Positions 9,647 through 18,977 of a DNA stretch of 64,000 nucleotides are shown here, piece after piece. The stretch is from Lachnospiraceae bacterium oral taxon 096 (GTDB taxonomy: Bacteria; Bacillota; Clostridia; Lachnospirales; Lachnospiraceae): positions 62,001 through 126,000 of the forward strand of contig CP073340.1 in NCBI GenBank assembly GCA_018141845.1, given 5' to 3'. The position numbers were made by a program, and so were the translations under genes. The notes under the pieces are model-generated. The model ran no database searches and was not told the origin of the DNA. It saw only the letters and a list, made by a program, of their open reading frames with translations. Positions within the stretch are counted from its first letter, which is position 1, and each line of letters opens with the position of its first letter.

Positions 9647-9843
9647 TAACGAACGGATTCAGACATTAAACTTACTGGTAACTTGTGTCAGCTCACCATA
9701 CAGAGAACTTCGTTATACTCGTTCTCCAACCGGCAGCCCTTGCAATCATAAATTTGATAAGCTAACACATCAGCCACATGTGGGCAGGGGGGCTGTCTTT
9801 AATTTGGTATTCGGGTTGTTATTTGCATAAATTTAAGGTATCA

Positions 9844-9927
9844 GCTACGAATGATAAATTCTAAGCGAGCGCATTAGGCGGAGCGAAGCAGATGCCGGAG
9901 CGAGTATGAAATGTTATCATTCGTAGC
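9844..9927. repeat. 14-base perfect inverted repeat with a GC-rich loop
   Basis: GCTACGAATGATAA at 9844-9857 is repeated as its exact reverse complement at 9914-9927, with 56 bases between them that are richer in GC and contain GCGAGC/GAGCGA segments. It sits just past the stop of the truncated serine recombinase. It could be a transcribed hairpin, a repeat family member or a relic of an integration site; none is proven. Confidence 0.5.
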
Positions 9928-9932
9928 GTCAC

Positions 9933-10487
9933 TTAGGCTAGCTTATATAACCCTGCAAATTTCTGTGCCTCATCTAAATGACTTAAATCTCCGTTAATGC
10001 TTTTTACAATAAGCTTTTTATTTCTTGCCAGACTATCTGCTTCTAAAGTCAATCTATTATTTTCTGCGTGAAAAACCTCTGGCTCAATATAACCAGAACT
10101 CATCAGGCTTGTTAGAACTGTTGCCTGTTCCGCATTTTTTTCGATCTGCTCTTCCAAGGTTAATACCTGTTTTAGTCTTTGCTTATTGTTTGTTCCTTTA
10201 AGACCCATAACAAAAGGTTTCAGAACTTGGTCATGTGCAGTCTGCAGTTTACGAATCATTCTAAGAAATGCAGTCTTTATATCCTCATCACGAATATACA
10301 TCATTGAACAAGCATTTTTATCTGTAATATGTCCATTACAGCACCAAGCCACGTAATCTCCACTTGGTTTGTAGTGCTGTCTCCTCTTGAAGGTCGCTCC
10401 ACATTCACCACAGTAGATTTTTCCTGAAAATACATATTTACTTTGGTATTTCCCTGTACCTTTTTCAATGCTTTTTTCTCTTCCTCT
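9933..10487 (-). pseudogene. large serine recombinase, C-terminal remnant
   Basis: A 184-codon open frame without an N-terminal catalytic domain. It carries the recombinase zinc ribbon (YVFSGKIYCGECGATFKRR, then WCCNGH and KNACSMMYI) followed by the helical coiled-coil region typical of large serine integrases. An in-frame stop at 10488-10490 and foreign IS30-like sequence beyond it show that the resolvase domain with its catalytic serine is gone. It is evidence of a former integrative element at this place. Confidence 0.75.
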
Positions 10488-10586
10488 TTAATATTGAATT
10501 TACAATCTAAGTGTAACAAATGAATAATGACTCATTGTTTCCGGTAAAATGGTGTTTGCTAAAACATCCAAATACCAGGAAGCACA

Positions 10587-10760
10587 ATGAGTCATTACAA
10601 ACATATTACACCATAGAAGCGTGAAAAGATACTACTTCTCCATTCACAAAATTGTACAATTACATATATTGCTGACAGCATTGGTAGAGATAAGTCAACA
10701 ATCTCTCGTGAGTTATCTCGTAATACTGTGGATAATAAGTATATGTATAATCTTTTGTAG
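10587..10760 (+). pseudogene. IS30-family transposase, N-terminal remnant with early stop
   Basis: Reading from ATG 10587 gives MSHYKHITP, a stop (TAG) at codon 10, then continues in the same frame as KREKILLLHSQN, TITYIADSIGRDKSTISREL, the N-terminal helix-turn-helix of IS30 transposases. It ends at a stop at 10758-10760. The catalytic part is missing. A 12-base inverted repeat (AATGACTCATTG/CAATGAGTCATT) lies between about 10514 and 10595 and overlaps the start codon. Confidence 0.65.
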
Positions 10761-10855
10761 CTCTCTGTTTTTGGATTATCGTTACATTTTCATCTATATC
10801 TTTTCTTCCGTTCATAGATATTCTCCAAAAATATTTTAGTATAATTATCCTTTAG

Positions 10856-11045
10856 CCTGAATTATTCACGGTACAATAATTAAATTAAGTACCGTGCTAT
10901 AAATCTTTAAACTTAACCCATGACGCTATAACTGACTTAATACACCTAAAAATAGGCAGACTTCCCCTGTGTAGAGTTTACAAGTAGTTATCAAGCTGTC
11001 AAGGTTCATTATTAGTTGTTACTCAAGCTGTATACATAGCTTACT
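10856..11045 (-). mobile_element. IS1380-type terminal remnant, inverted relative to the copy at 230-406
   Basis: The sequence from CCTGAATTATTCACGG to CATAGCTTACT is the reverse complement of 217-406 with only a few mismatches. The last few transposase codons are included, but the rest of the element is absent. This solo end faces the one at the window start. Confidence 0.75.
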
Positions 11046-11143
11046 AGGTGAAAGCAATATTTTGTTAAAATATAGTAATTATGTGGCTTTAAGCCACTTT
11101 CATGGAGTTACCATGAATAATCTAGGCTTATATATCAAAATGA

Positions 11144-11178
11144 ATAAAAAAATCAGCCCGTAGCTATCCCGGACTGAC
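11144..11178 (-). terminator. rho-independent terminator of the AlbA-type gene
   Basis: On the minus strand CAGTCCG and CGGGCTG can pair across a nine-base loop, followed by a run of seven T. It lies 31 bases past the stop of the 11209-12651 gene and closely resembles the terminator at 12784-12817. Confidence 0.75.
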
Positions 11179-11208
11179 TTTCAATAAATAATCTTATATT
11201 AAACTACA

Positions 11209-12651
11209 TCATTCAATACTTACCATGCTATGATTTGTCTTATAAAACGCCGCTCTTGATAACTTACTCTTTTCTAAATACCCGTTTTTTTCAAGATTAG
11301 CCAAAACTTTCTTTCTAAAATATGTTGAATCACTGATTTCCAAGTATTCCACTATCTCAGAGACCTTATGTGCTCTATGATAACAAAATGACAGTACCTT
11401 TTTATCAAGCTCCGTCCCTTGTGGAACAGGCTGAAAGCTAATATTTGGTACATCATTATTTTCAATACCTCTATCATATGTCAGATCCGGCAATACCAAT
11501 GTAAAGTGGTCGGACTTTGAATAAATATATGGCTTATGTACTTCATCCGCCGACTTATACTCCTCTACTATCTTATCAAAGCCTGTACCTGCCGCCTCCA
11601 TTACATTACATAAAACTAAAACTCCTGATATTATTTCATTTCTTCTCTTTGAAATAATTGTAGATAAATCATATGTTTTGCCAAGTTTCTCACCTCTGTA
11701 AAAACCTCCGGGTGATGATATTTCCAATCTGTCCTTAAACATATCGACTTGAATTTGTGTTCCGTCCAGATAATAATCTCTATGAGCAATTGCATTTATT
11801 ACACCTTCAAATAGGGCCCTTGCCGGATATGAATCAATATCTACTCTACCTTCATCCAGCTTTATAATACTATGATTCATTCTTTGATTTACAAAGTCAA
11901 TAATATAACTTATACTCGCTATTACATTCCCTTTAAAGCGATTAATAGTAACGACTCTGTCGCTCCCCTTATTTGATCCGGAAAATACGGAGCACTGTAC
12001 ATCGGTTTTGTTACCCTTATAATCATCTTGAAATAAAACTGCACCGTTAGACAAATAACCTTCTTCATTAAAAAATCCTAATGACTGTAATGCCTTATCT
12101 TTCAAAGTCTTACCATTATTATATTTCTTATAGAACTCTCTAAGCATTGAAAAATTTTCAGGATTATATTTAATGTCAGATATTAAGATATCATATTGTG
12201 TATTTTTACTTCTTACACTCATATCTATGATTTCTTCATAAGTTGCTCCATTTGTAAATCCGTCACGCCTCATAAAAATAGCCGGAATATTTTTATATTT
12301 TAGAATTACGGGCTTTATAGTAGATTCTTCTATACTCACCTTTATTATAAATCGTTCATTTCCACGCATCTCATAACTTAAAAACGAAATTTTCATTTGT
12401 GGTCTTGGTGTCAAATGCTCATTTACCTGATTATTAAAATAATTTCTTTCATTATCAGCTGCTTTCCTGTCAAAACCTATCAGTTTATTAGTCTTATCCT
12501 CAACTCCGATATAGAAATCTCCACCTGATGTATTTGCAAATCCGGCAATACTTTTAAGCCAACCAACGACATCTTCTCTGTTTAAAACTGCTTTACACTC
12601 AAGCTTATCACTTTCCGGCCTTATATCACCTGTTATCTCCTCCAAAAACAT
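11209..12651 (-). CDS. AlbA_2 (Schlafen-type) domain protein with GHKL-like ATPase region, putative transcriptional regulator
   Basis: This 480-residue protein belongs to the COG2865 type. An N-terminal AlbA_2/divergent Schlafen domain (about 5-130; ESDKLECKAVL, SIAGFANTSGGDFYIGVED) is followed by a region like the ATPase domain HATPase_c_4 (about 270-390; ARALFEGVINAIAHRDY, DRLEISSPGGF) and a C-terminal winged helix (about 405-475). The family includes predicted regulators and accessory proteins of mobile or defence loci. It is monocistronic with its own terminator. Upstream are six evenly spaced ACTTCA repeats, suggesting that a DNA-binding protein, perhaps itself, controls it. Confidence 0.85.
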   Translation of the reverse strand: MFLEEITGDIRPESDKLECKAVLNREDVVGWLKSIAGFANTSGGDFYIGVEDKTNKLIGFDRKAADNERNYFNNQVNEHLTPRPQMKISFLSYEMRGNERFIIKVSIEESTIKPVILKYKNIPAIFMRRDGFTNGATYEEIIDMSVRSKNTQYDILISDIKYNPENFSMLREFYKKYNNGKTLKDKALQSLGFFNEEGYLSNGAVLFQDDYKGNKTDVQCSVFSGSNKGSDRVVTINRFKGNVIASISYIIDFVNQRMNHSIIKLDEGRVDIDSYPARALFEGVINAIAHRDYYLDGTQIQVDMFKDRLEISSPGGFYRGEKLGKTYDLSTIISKRRNEIISGVLVLCNVMEAAGTGFDKIVEEYKSADEVHKPYIYSKSDHFTLVLPDLTYDRGIENNDVPNISFQPVPQGTELDKKVLSFCYHRAHKVSEIVEYLEISDSTYFRKKVLANLEKNGYLEKSKLSRAAFYKTNHSMVSIE

Positions 12652-12674
12652 ATTCTACACTCCTTGTTTGAACT

Positions 12675-12750
12675 ACTTCAATGTTACTTCATTATAACTT
12701 CAAAGTCAACTTCAATATCACTTCAAACAAACTTCAATTTACATTGAAGT
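12675..12750 (-). promoter_or_regulatory. phased ACTTCA operator array over the AlbA-type gene promoter
   Basis: ACTTCA begins at 12675, 12686, 12697, 12709, 12720 and 12731 (steps of 11, 11, 12, 11, 11), with an inverted copy TGAAGT at 12745-12750. The step equals one DNA turn, so all sites face one side of the helix. On the minus strand a TATAAT box (12691-12696) lies inside the array, so a bound protein would cover the promoter. Confidence 0.7.
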
Positions 12751-12783
12751 AATTTAAACTTAGCCCGACTTACTGTTATGCAT

Positions 12784-12817
12784 AAAAAATCAGCCCGGGG
12801 AATCACCCCGGACTGAC
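12784..12817 (-). terminator. rho-independent terminator of the PepSY gene
   Basis: On the minus strand CAGTCCGGGG and CCCCGGGCTG pair around a TGATT loop, followed by T6. It lies about 20 bases after the stop at 12836. Confidence 0.85.
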
Positions 12818-12835
12818 TGTAAGTATATATCTCTA

Positions 12836-13339
12836 TTAATCATCTACCTCTACACTGCTGGAGACTATAGCTTCGTTTGAAACATTGATATCATATTCAT
12901 ATTCCAAGTTTCCAACTTTGAACTCGATCTCATAAACTTTAACACCATTTTCATAATCAAGTTTAGCCTTTTTAAATCTTGCCGATCCGACTCCTGCGTG
13001 TGAAAGTGCTATCTGCTTTGCTCTTTCTACCGAAATCTCTGAAGTTTGAGTATTAGCCGCTGCTGTACTTGGCTGTGTAGGAATAACATAGTTCTCAAGC
13101 TCAAGTTCCACTTTAACAAAAGTCACGTCCTTTTCCGCCAATTTTGCGTGTGCAAGCGCAATTCTTTTAGCCTCATCAGCTGTTATTTTCTTTGTTGCTT
13201 TATATGATTTGGATACTTTTGACTTGGCAACAAAGCTGCTTCTATAATATGGAACACCTGTCATTCCTGCTACAAATAACATGCAAGTTACTGTAGCCGC
13301 ACCTATAAAACCTTTACTTAATTTATTAAACTTTTTCAT
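12836..13339 (-). CDS. PepSY-domain protein, membrane-anchored or exported
   Basis: 167 residues. The N-terminus has lysines followed by a hydrophobic stretch (GFIGAATVTCMLFVAGMTG, about 9-27), a signal peptide or anchor. Two PepSY repeats follow: about 55-100 (ITADEAKRIALAHAKL) and about 105-165 (ISVERAKQIALSHAGV, then VYEIEFKVGNLEYEYDI). PepSY domains are thought to act outside the membrane as protease inhibitors or sensors. The start at 13339 is chosen for the GAAAGG site nine bases upstream; an upstream ATG at 13381 lacks one. It is a single-gene unit. Confidence 0.85.
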   Translation of the reverse strand: MKKFNKLSKGFIGAATVTCMLFVAGMTGVPYYRSSFVAKSKVSKSYKATKKITADEAKRIALAHAKLAEKDVTFVKVELELENYVIPTQPSTAAANTQTSEISVERAKQIALSHAGVGSARFKKAKLDYENGVKVYEIEFKVGNLEYEYDINVSNEAIVSSSVEVDD

Positions 13340-13570
13340 ATTTTCCATCCTTTCCGTGTATAGTGAAAATAATTTTACCAATCTGTTAATACAAGCGTTT
13401 TTTCAAAAGGTCATGAGTTCTTAGTAAATTTATCATCCACCGTCGACGTTTATATGGATAATACTGTCTTTTTTAAGTTCTCTTATTTACCCTTTCACTA
13501 TATTAATGCACGAGGATAGCATTTTATTGCATTGTTTTTAAATTTTTTTATTTTTTCAATATTATAGCTT

Positions 13571-14425
13571 TTATCCCCCCTCATAAGATATTACATAATG
13601 CATATTTTCAGGTGTTGTAATTTTAATATCTTCTACTTCAAATTTCCCGGTTAATCCGTCTGCCATAGCTGTTTGATGGAAATGCGATAAAGCTATACCA
13701 AGATCCAAATGTTTTATCTTTCTCATATCTTCATTTATATTGTTCTTATAATCGCAAAAGAAGTGGAATTTGTTTCCTTCCTTTACTACAGCCCAAGGTT
13801 GAGCATTTGTAGAGCTTGGTGCCAATCTTAGCATTTCAAGTGACTGTTCATATGTTCCTGCATCATCCTTTGATAAGGGATGAGCAAAATCATTTAAGAA
13901 AAAGATTTTCTCCCAAGCCTTTCTGTTTTTTGAACCAAGCCCTACTCTTGTAAGTTTTTCTACAAGTGATTTCTTTTCGGAAGGATATCCTATCGGGCTG
14001 ATGCATGGAAACAGATCATCTGAAGAAATTTCCATTACCTTTTCAAAGTTCTTTCTGCTGAAAGTCGCAGCAAGCCAGACTGTTCCAAGTCCCATCTGTG
14101 TAGCATTCAGTACCAAATTTTCAAATTGATATCCTACCGCCTCCATTGCAAATGGTTCATCTTTTACTGTTATAGCAAGGTAATCTTTGGCGCCTTTAAT
14201 AGTTCCATAAGTACCAAGCTGAACACCGTCAGCACCTGAATCCTTGCTGATATACTGTACTTTGACATTGACATCAAAAGGATTTGTTAACCCATTATTT
14301 ATCTCCAAAAGTCTGTTCTTGTCGTCTTTACTCAATGACTTATCTTCAAAACTTCTTGTACTTACACGCTTTTTCACAGCTTCCTTTACATCTATATCTA
14401 ATTTATCCACTTCTTTAAATTGCAT
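13571..14425 (-). CDS. nitroreductase family protein (TM1586 type)
   Basis: This 284-residue FMN-dependent oxidoreductase has two copies of the nitroreductase half-fold, as in the TM1586 family, within one chain: KKRVSTRSFEDKSL near residue 18 and the LAPSSTNAQPWAVV motif near residue 203. It probably reduces nitro-aromatics, quinones or similar electrophiles with NAD(P)H. It is the last gene of a three-gene operon (Rrf2 regulator, MDR reductase, nitroreductase) with 9-base gaps, which supports a role in an electrophile or nitrosative/oxidative stress response. Confidence 0.85.
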   Translation of the reverse strand: MQFKEVDKLDIDVKEAVKKRVSTRSFEDKSLSKDDKNRLLEINNGLTNPFDVNVKVQYISKDSGADGVQLGTYGTIKGAKDYLAITVKDEPFAMEAVGYQFENLVLNATQMGLGTVWLAATFSRKNFEKVMEISSDDLFPCISPIGYPSEKKSLVEKLTRVGLGSKNRKAWEKIFFLNDFAHPLSKDDAGTYEQSLEMLRLAPSSTNAQPWAVVKEGNKFHFFCDYKNNINEDMRKIKHLDLGIALSHFHQTAMADGLTGKFEVEDIKITTPENMHYVISYEGG

Positions 14426-14434
14426 CTTATCTCC

Positions 14435-15433
14435 TTACATAGTAATAACTGTTTTACCCTTGGAACGACCATTTGCTACCCTATTTAATGCCGAGTTCAC
14501 TTCTTTCAAAGTATATACTGTATCTATAGACGGCTTTATCTTTAACTTTTCAAATAAGTCAGCTACTTCCTGTAACTGTTTTCCGTTTGATTCAACAAAA
14601 ATGAAGTCATAGGAAATCCCGTATTTTCCTGCCAATTTATCAAACTTACTTCCCGCAAAGCCAAGAATTATCTGCTTCCACATCGGTAATCTCATTCTCT
14701 TAGCAAAGTCTCCATTTGGCATTGCTCTAAGAGAAACCATCTTCCCTCCTTTTTTGAGAATCTGCATCTGTTTCTCGGTTTCATTTCCACCAAGAGTATC
14801 CAGTACATAATCAATATTTGATAAAGACTTACTGTAATCTTCTGTTTTATAATCAATAAATCTGCTTGCACCAAGTTCTAAAACTCTGTCTTTATTTTCT
14901 GCACTTCCGTTTGTAATAACCTCAAGTCCCTTTGCTTTAGCAATAGGGATAGCCATTGCACCGACACTTCCTGTACCTCCTGAAATAAAGATAGTTTTTC
15001 CTTTTTCCGCTTTCATAAGCTCCAATGCTTGCATTATAGTAAGTGCTGTCAATGGTACTGCCGACGCCTCTACATCTGAAAGATACTCCGGTACCTTTGC
15101 AAGTGCATTCTCATTTACAGCCACATATTCTGCAAATGCTCCAATTTTATCAAGTGGCAGCCTTGCAAAAACACGATCATTAACTTTGAATTTAGATACC
15201 TTTGCTCCCACTTTTTCAACTACACCTACAAATTCATTACCTGCAACTATAGGTAGTTTATATGGAACTATCATTTTTACTTCTCCACGAGAGATCATAT
15301 TATCAAGCGGATTTACACCTGCTGCAGATACTCTTACAAGTACATCTCTCTCTCCTATAATCGGTATATCTAAACTAACCATTTTTACTGAAATATTATT
15401 TTTATTATATTGTTCTACCTGTGCCGCTCTCAT
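14435..15433 (-). CDS. NADP-dependent oxidoreductase, medium-chain dehydrogenase (quinone reductase-like)
   Basis: 332 residues of the zinc-independent MDR superfamily. The N-terminal GroES-like domain includes AAGVNPLDNMISRGE, the family sequence at about 33-47, and there is no catalytic zinc cysteine/histidine set. The Rossmann domain carries FISGGTGSVGAMAIPIAKAKG (about 147-167). It likely reduces quinones or unsaturated carbonyls. GAGGTG precedes the start. It lies between the Rrf2 regulator and the nitroreductase gene in one operon. Confidence 0.87.
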   Translation of the reverse strand: MRAAQVEQYNKNNISVKMVSLDIPIIGERDVLVRVSAAGVNPLDNMISRGEVKMIVPYKLPIVAGNEFVGVVEKVGAKVSKFKVNDRVFARLPLDKIGAFAEYVAVNENALAKVPEYLSDVEASAVPLTALTIMQALELMKAEKGKTIFISGGTGSVGAMAIPIAKAKGLEVITNGSAENKDRVLELGASRFIDYKTEDYSKSLSNIDYVLDTLGGNETEKQMQILKKGGKMVSLRAMPNGDFAKRMRLPMWKQIILGFAGSKFDKLAGKYGISYDFIFVESNGKQLQEVADLFEKLKIKPSIDTVYTLKEVNSALNRVANGRSKGKTVITM

Positions 15434-15442
15434 TTTTCACCT

Positions 15443-15868
15443 CTACTTATTCTTCTTATTATAATTCTCATACATATCTTCAATTAATGCCTTGAGTGTT
15501 TTGTTCTTTAAATTTAAAAGTAATTGTTTCTCTGACTCTTCAAATATTAGAAGTAAAGCTTCCTTGATATTTGCTCCAACAGGACATTCTTTATTTGCTG
15601 TATCATGAATATGCAACAGATCTTTCTCCGGATAAACTGCTGAATATACTATGTCTAATGTAAGCTTATCCGATTTTACTTTTAAGCTCATTCCCTTTTT
15701 TCCCTGCCGACTCTCTATAATGTTCGCATCCTTTAGTAATGTAATTATTTTCCTAATGTGACTGGCATTTGTTCCCACACTCTTTGCCAAAAGCTCTGAG
15801 GTAACAACATTTTCAGTCTCCTCTATATATACCAATATATGTAATGCTATTGAAAATTTAGTATCCAT
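15443..15868 (-). CDS. Rrf2-family transcriptional regulator
   Basis: This 141-residue winged-helix protein has the Rrf2 start MDTKFSIALHILVYI, a recognition region SVGTNASHIRKIITLLKDA and the wing SRQGKKGMSLK. Iron-sulfur Rrf2 proteins such as IscR or NsrR have three cysteines. This one has a single cysteine (ECPVG, about residue 95), like the YwnA/CymR-type members, so it is more likely a thiol or ligand sensor than a cluster protein. It heads the operon and probably represses it through the ACAAGT repeats in its own promoter. Confidence 0.85.
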   Translation of the reverse strand: MDTKFSIALHILVYIEETENVVTSELLAKSVGTNASHIRKIITLLKDANIIESRQGKKGMSLKVKSDKLTLDIVYSAVYPEKDLLHIHDTANKECPVGANIKEALLLIFEESEKQLLLNLKNKTLKALIEDMYENYNKKNK

Positions 15869-15897
15869 ATCTTTCCCTTTCTTAAATTTATTTTAGT

Positions 15898-15926
15898 AGT
15901 ATAACTTGTACTTGTATCTGCGTCAA
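15898..15926 (-). promoter_or_regulatory. sigma-A promoter of the Rrf2 operon with repeated ACAAGT
   Basis: On the minus strand TTGACG (15921-15926) and TATACT (15898-15903) are exactly 17 bases apart. The spacer contains two adjacent copies of ACAAGT, a plausible operator for the encoded repressor. Confidence 0.75.
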
Positions 15927-16093
15927 GTATAAATCGAATTGCAATCCTACATCTACACACTATAAAAAGGGGATGTGAAAAACTCTATTGAGTTTTTTCG
16001 CATCCCCTTTTTGCAATTATTGTGTATAAATGACTGAAATTATACACAAAAAAAGTGCACTCCCCCTACCCCATAGAAATTCTTTTTTTGAAT

Positions 16094-17690
16094 CTATGCG
16101 GCAGTTCTGTTTCTTGTCTTTTTTTTCTGATATTTATATAAATTATGGCCTATCGCCACGAGTAAAACTTCCAGTTTGACTGAATGAATACCTCTTCTGA
16201 CAATTCTCTTGTACCAACGGTCGTTTTTCATAATTCCGAAAGTACCTTCTGCTTGTATCGAACGGTTCATTCTTAATAACGCACCGTGGATACTTTCCAG
16301 GTTTTCGATTACTTCCTGATGCATGGAAGTTAGTTCCTGATTGATCTGAACGGTTCGATTCTTATCTGTCTTCTTACATTTCTTTGCATACGGACATCCG
16401 CTACAGTCTTCGCATTCATACAGTTCTTCCTTGAGCCTGTACTGATTTCCCCTCACATTTTTTCTGTATAAAAAAACGGAATGCTTTATCGTTAGGACAT
16501 CTCATGACTCCTTGCTCATCAATTCTGAAATTAACTGCATGAAATGGATCTTCATGATATTTCCGATCCTTAGTTTCCTTTTTAAACATTGGAAATTTCA
16601 TATACTTTTCAATTCCGTTCTGTTCACAGAAAATATAATTGTTGTATGAGGCATATCCGGCATCTGCCACAGGATATTTGGGATAGAATCCATAAGTTTG
16701 TTTGAAGTGCTCCATCAAAGGAACGAAGCAATCCATATCCGAACGATACCGGTTCACGTCAACAACTGTAATATATTCATCTGCTACACCAATCTGTACA
16801 TTATATGCCGGCAGAAGCTGATCATTGCCCATGTAATCCGTTTTGATACGCATAAAGGTAGCGGAGGTATCTGTTTTAGAGTAACTGTTTCTGTCAGGAC
16901 CACAGATTTCCATTTTTTGTATGTATTCTTGAAGTTTCTGACAGAAAGTAGTCAAGTGTTCATAATGACGCTGTTCTTTGGATTTTCGCTTTCCGCTTCC
17001 GTAAACAAATGTACTGGTATCCAGTTCCCATAAAAGTACCAGCTGCTCAACGATTTCATTCAGATAATCCGGTACATACTCCGGGTTTGTTGTGATCTGC
17101 ACCCCACTCCATGCGATTTCTGTATTAATTTCCTCAATCTCCGCAGTGATTTTTTCGTAAAGCTTGTAACGAAACTTTTCGGTAGTCTTCTTCCATACCC
17201 AGGTATACTTGTTTGCGTTTGCTTCAAACTTGGAGCCGTCAATGTAGAGATGTTGCAGATCTACATGCTCCTCGTTAAAGATAGCATGATTGATATCGTT
17301 AAAAATATTTTCAATCTTATCTTTAAGTATTTTATTGATGAAATATCCAAAGGTTCTGTATGATGGAGTCCGGTGATCCATGAGATACATGAACCTGATA
17401 TTAACTTTGCAGTTGTCTTCCAGTTTTCTCAGAGAGCAGTAACCGCTAGTCATAAATCCGAAAAGTACTGTTTTTAACATATTGACCGGATGATATCTGC
17501 GTCGTCCGGTTGTGTACTCCGGAATATCCGTCAGATACTTGTTTAAATCGATTCCTCCTATCAATCTGTCAAATGTTAAAACAGGATCCAGCAGATCCAA
17601 ACAATCTGAAAAAAACAGTGGTAAATATCCTTGTTTTGAATTACAATAAGTATTGTGTAAAGTTTTTTCATTGCAAGTTAATTTTACCAC
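16094..17690 (-). pseudogene. IS1182-family transposase, frameshifted
   Basis: Two overlapping frames together give a normal-length IS1182 transposase. The N-terminal part (to 16416) contains DCLDLLDPVLTFDRLI, the YHPVNMLKTVLFGFM motif, the acidic residue in LYIDGSKFEANANKYT and PVADAGYASYNNY. The C-terminal part (16094-16456) contains a CEDCSGCPYAKKC cysteine cluster and RSIQAEGTFGIMKND with the last catalytic acid. They part at a run of seven A/T at 16470-16476, consistent with one added or lost base. The start is uncertain: GTG 17690 is the first in-frame candidate inside the element, because the longer frame runs into the IS3 copy. The 5' control region has been displaced by that insertion. 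Confidence 0.8.
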
Positions 17691-17759
17691 AAAAATAGGA
17701 CCTTTCGCATGATGATATGTACCCTCTTTACTGGACACCCAGTAAGGAGGGTATTTTTC

Positions 17760-18326
17760 ATGCGTTACAGTCATGAGTATAAGTTAGAGTGTATCGAGCT
17801 ATATCGACAAGGAATCTGGCCTGAAACACCAGAAGGGATAAAAATAACAAGATTTCGTAAAATGATTCGATACTGGGTTCGTATCGAAGAACAAAATGGT
17901 CCAGATGCTTTAAAGCACTTAGGTAATAACAAAGTGTGGACCCCTGAAGCAAAATATGAATTAGTTGCTAAAGTATTAGCAGGACAATCCAACAATTCAG
18001 TTGCTATTTCTGCGGGTATCGGCGATGGAATGCTATATATGTGGGTTCGCAAATACAAAGAATTAGGTTACAATGGTCTTGTGAATAAAAAGAAAGGTCG
18101 CAAGAGCAAGAACCCTGATATGAAAAAGAAAACGATTGAGCCCAAGCCTTTAACTGAATCAGAACGTGAAGAGTTAATCAGACTAAGAGCAGAAATTGCG
18201 GCAATGAAAGCTGATATTGAAGTAGTAAAAAAAAGGATCGCCTTGAGACAAGAAAGATGGGCTGCGCAACTCAAGGCGAAAAAGCAGCAATCATCAAAGC
18301 ACTCAGAGAAGAAGGATACCAATTAA
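17760..18326 (+). CDS. IS3-family transposase OrfA (helix-turn-helix subunit), copy 1
   Basis: This 188-residue DNA-binding subunit of IS150/IS3-type elements has a helix-turn-helix in GQSNNSVAISAGIGDGMLYMWVRKY and a lysine-rich, leucine-zipper-like C-terminus. GGAGGG lies eight bases before ATG 17760. It overlaps orfB; the A8 run at about 18228-18235 is a typical place for the minus-one frameshift that makes the fused OrfAB transposase. OrfA is intact here, but its partner is broken. Confidence 0.85.
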   Translation: MRYSHEYKLECIELYRQGIWPETPEGIKITRFRKMIRYWVRIEEQNGPDALKHLGNNKVWTPEAKYELVAKVLAGQSNNSVAISAGIGDGMLYMWVRKYKELGYNGLVNKKKGRKSKNPDMKKKTIEPKPLTESEREELIRLRAEIAAMKADIEVVKKRIALRQERWAAQLKAKKQQSSKHSEKKDTN

Positions 18327-18977
18327 AGCACCTATTAAAAGGTTTAAATATGCCTAAATCAACTTACTACTACGAAATCAGTAAAGTTGATACTGTAGGC
18401 TTTAGAAATGCTGAACTCACTGAAGAAATCAAGAAAATATTTGATCAGCATAAAGACAGATATGGTGTAAGAAGAGTGTATAGAGAACTCTTAAGATGTG
18501 GAAATATTGTTAATCACAAAAGAGTACAACGCATCATGCATTCACTTGGATTGTAAGGCAAAAGGCCTAAAGAGAAATATCATTCATTCAAGGGCGAAGT
18601 AGGCAAAGTAGCACCAAACATAATAGATAGGGACTTTACAGCGACAGCACCACTTCAGAAGTGGACAACTGATGTATCTCAGTTTAACTTTTCATGGGGA
18701 AAGTGTTATCTTTCTCCGATAATTGACATGTACACAAATGAAGTTATTTCATATGATTTATCGATGAGTCCAAACCTAAATCAAATCAAGAGAATGTTAG
18801 AGACGACGTTTAAAAAGTTCAAATCACTTACAGGATTAATATTTCATTCAGATATTTGAGAGTTTCTCAAAAGCACTAGATGAATACATAAATTATTACA
18901 ACAATGAAAGAATACAACGGAAAACAAAATGGATGCCACCTGTAAAGTACAGGATAACATCCATGTGTTCCGCTTAG
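18257..18977 (+). pseudogene. IS3-family transposase OrfB (DDE integrase), copy 1, broken
   Basis: The frame opens at ATG 18257 but a TAA at 18556, where copy 2 has CAA, stops it after 99 residues. Downstream the rve integrase core resumes (KWTTDVSQFNFSWGKCYLSPIID) until about 18853, where about 167 bases are missing compared with copy 2. The lost segment includes the second half of the DDE core. Confidence 0.85.

Noticed and set aside
16456-16480. Programmed frameshift in the IS1182 transposase
   Set aside because: IS1182 transposases are normally one frame, and no stimulatory structure is obvious; a simple one-base change in a homopolymer explains it better.
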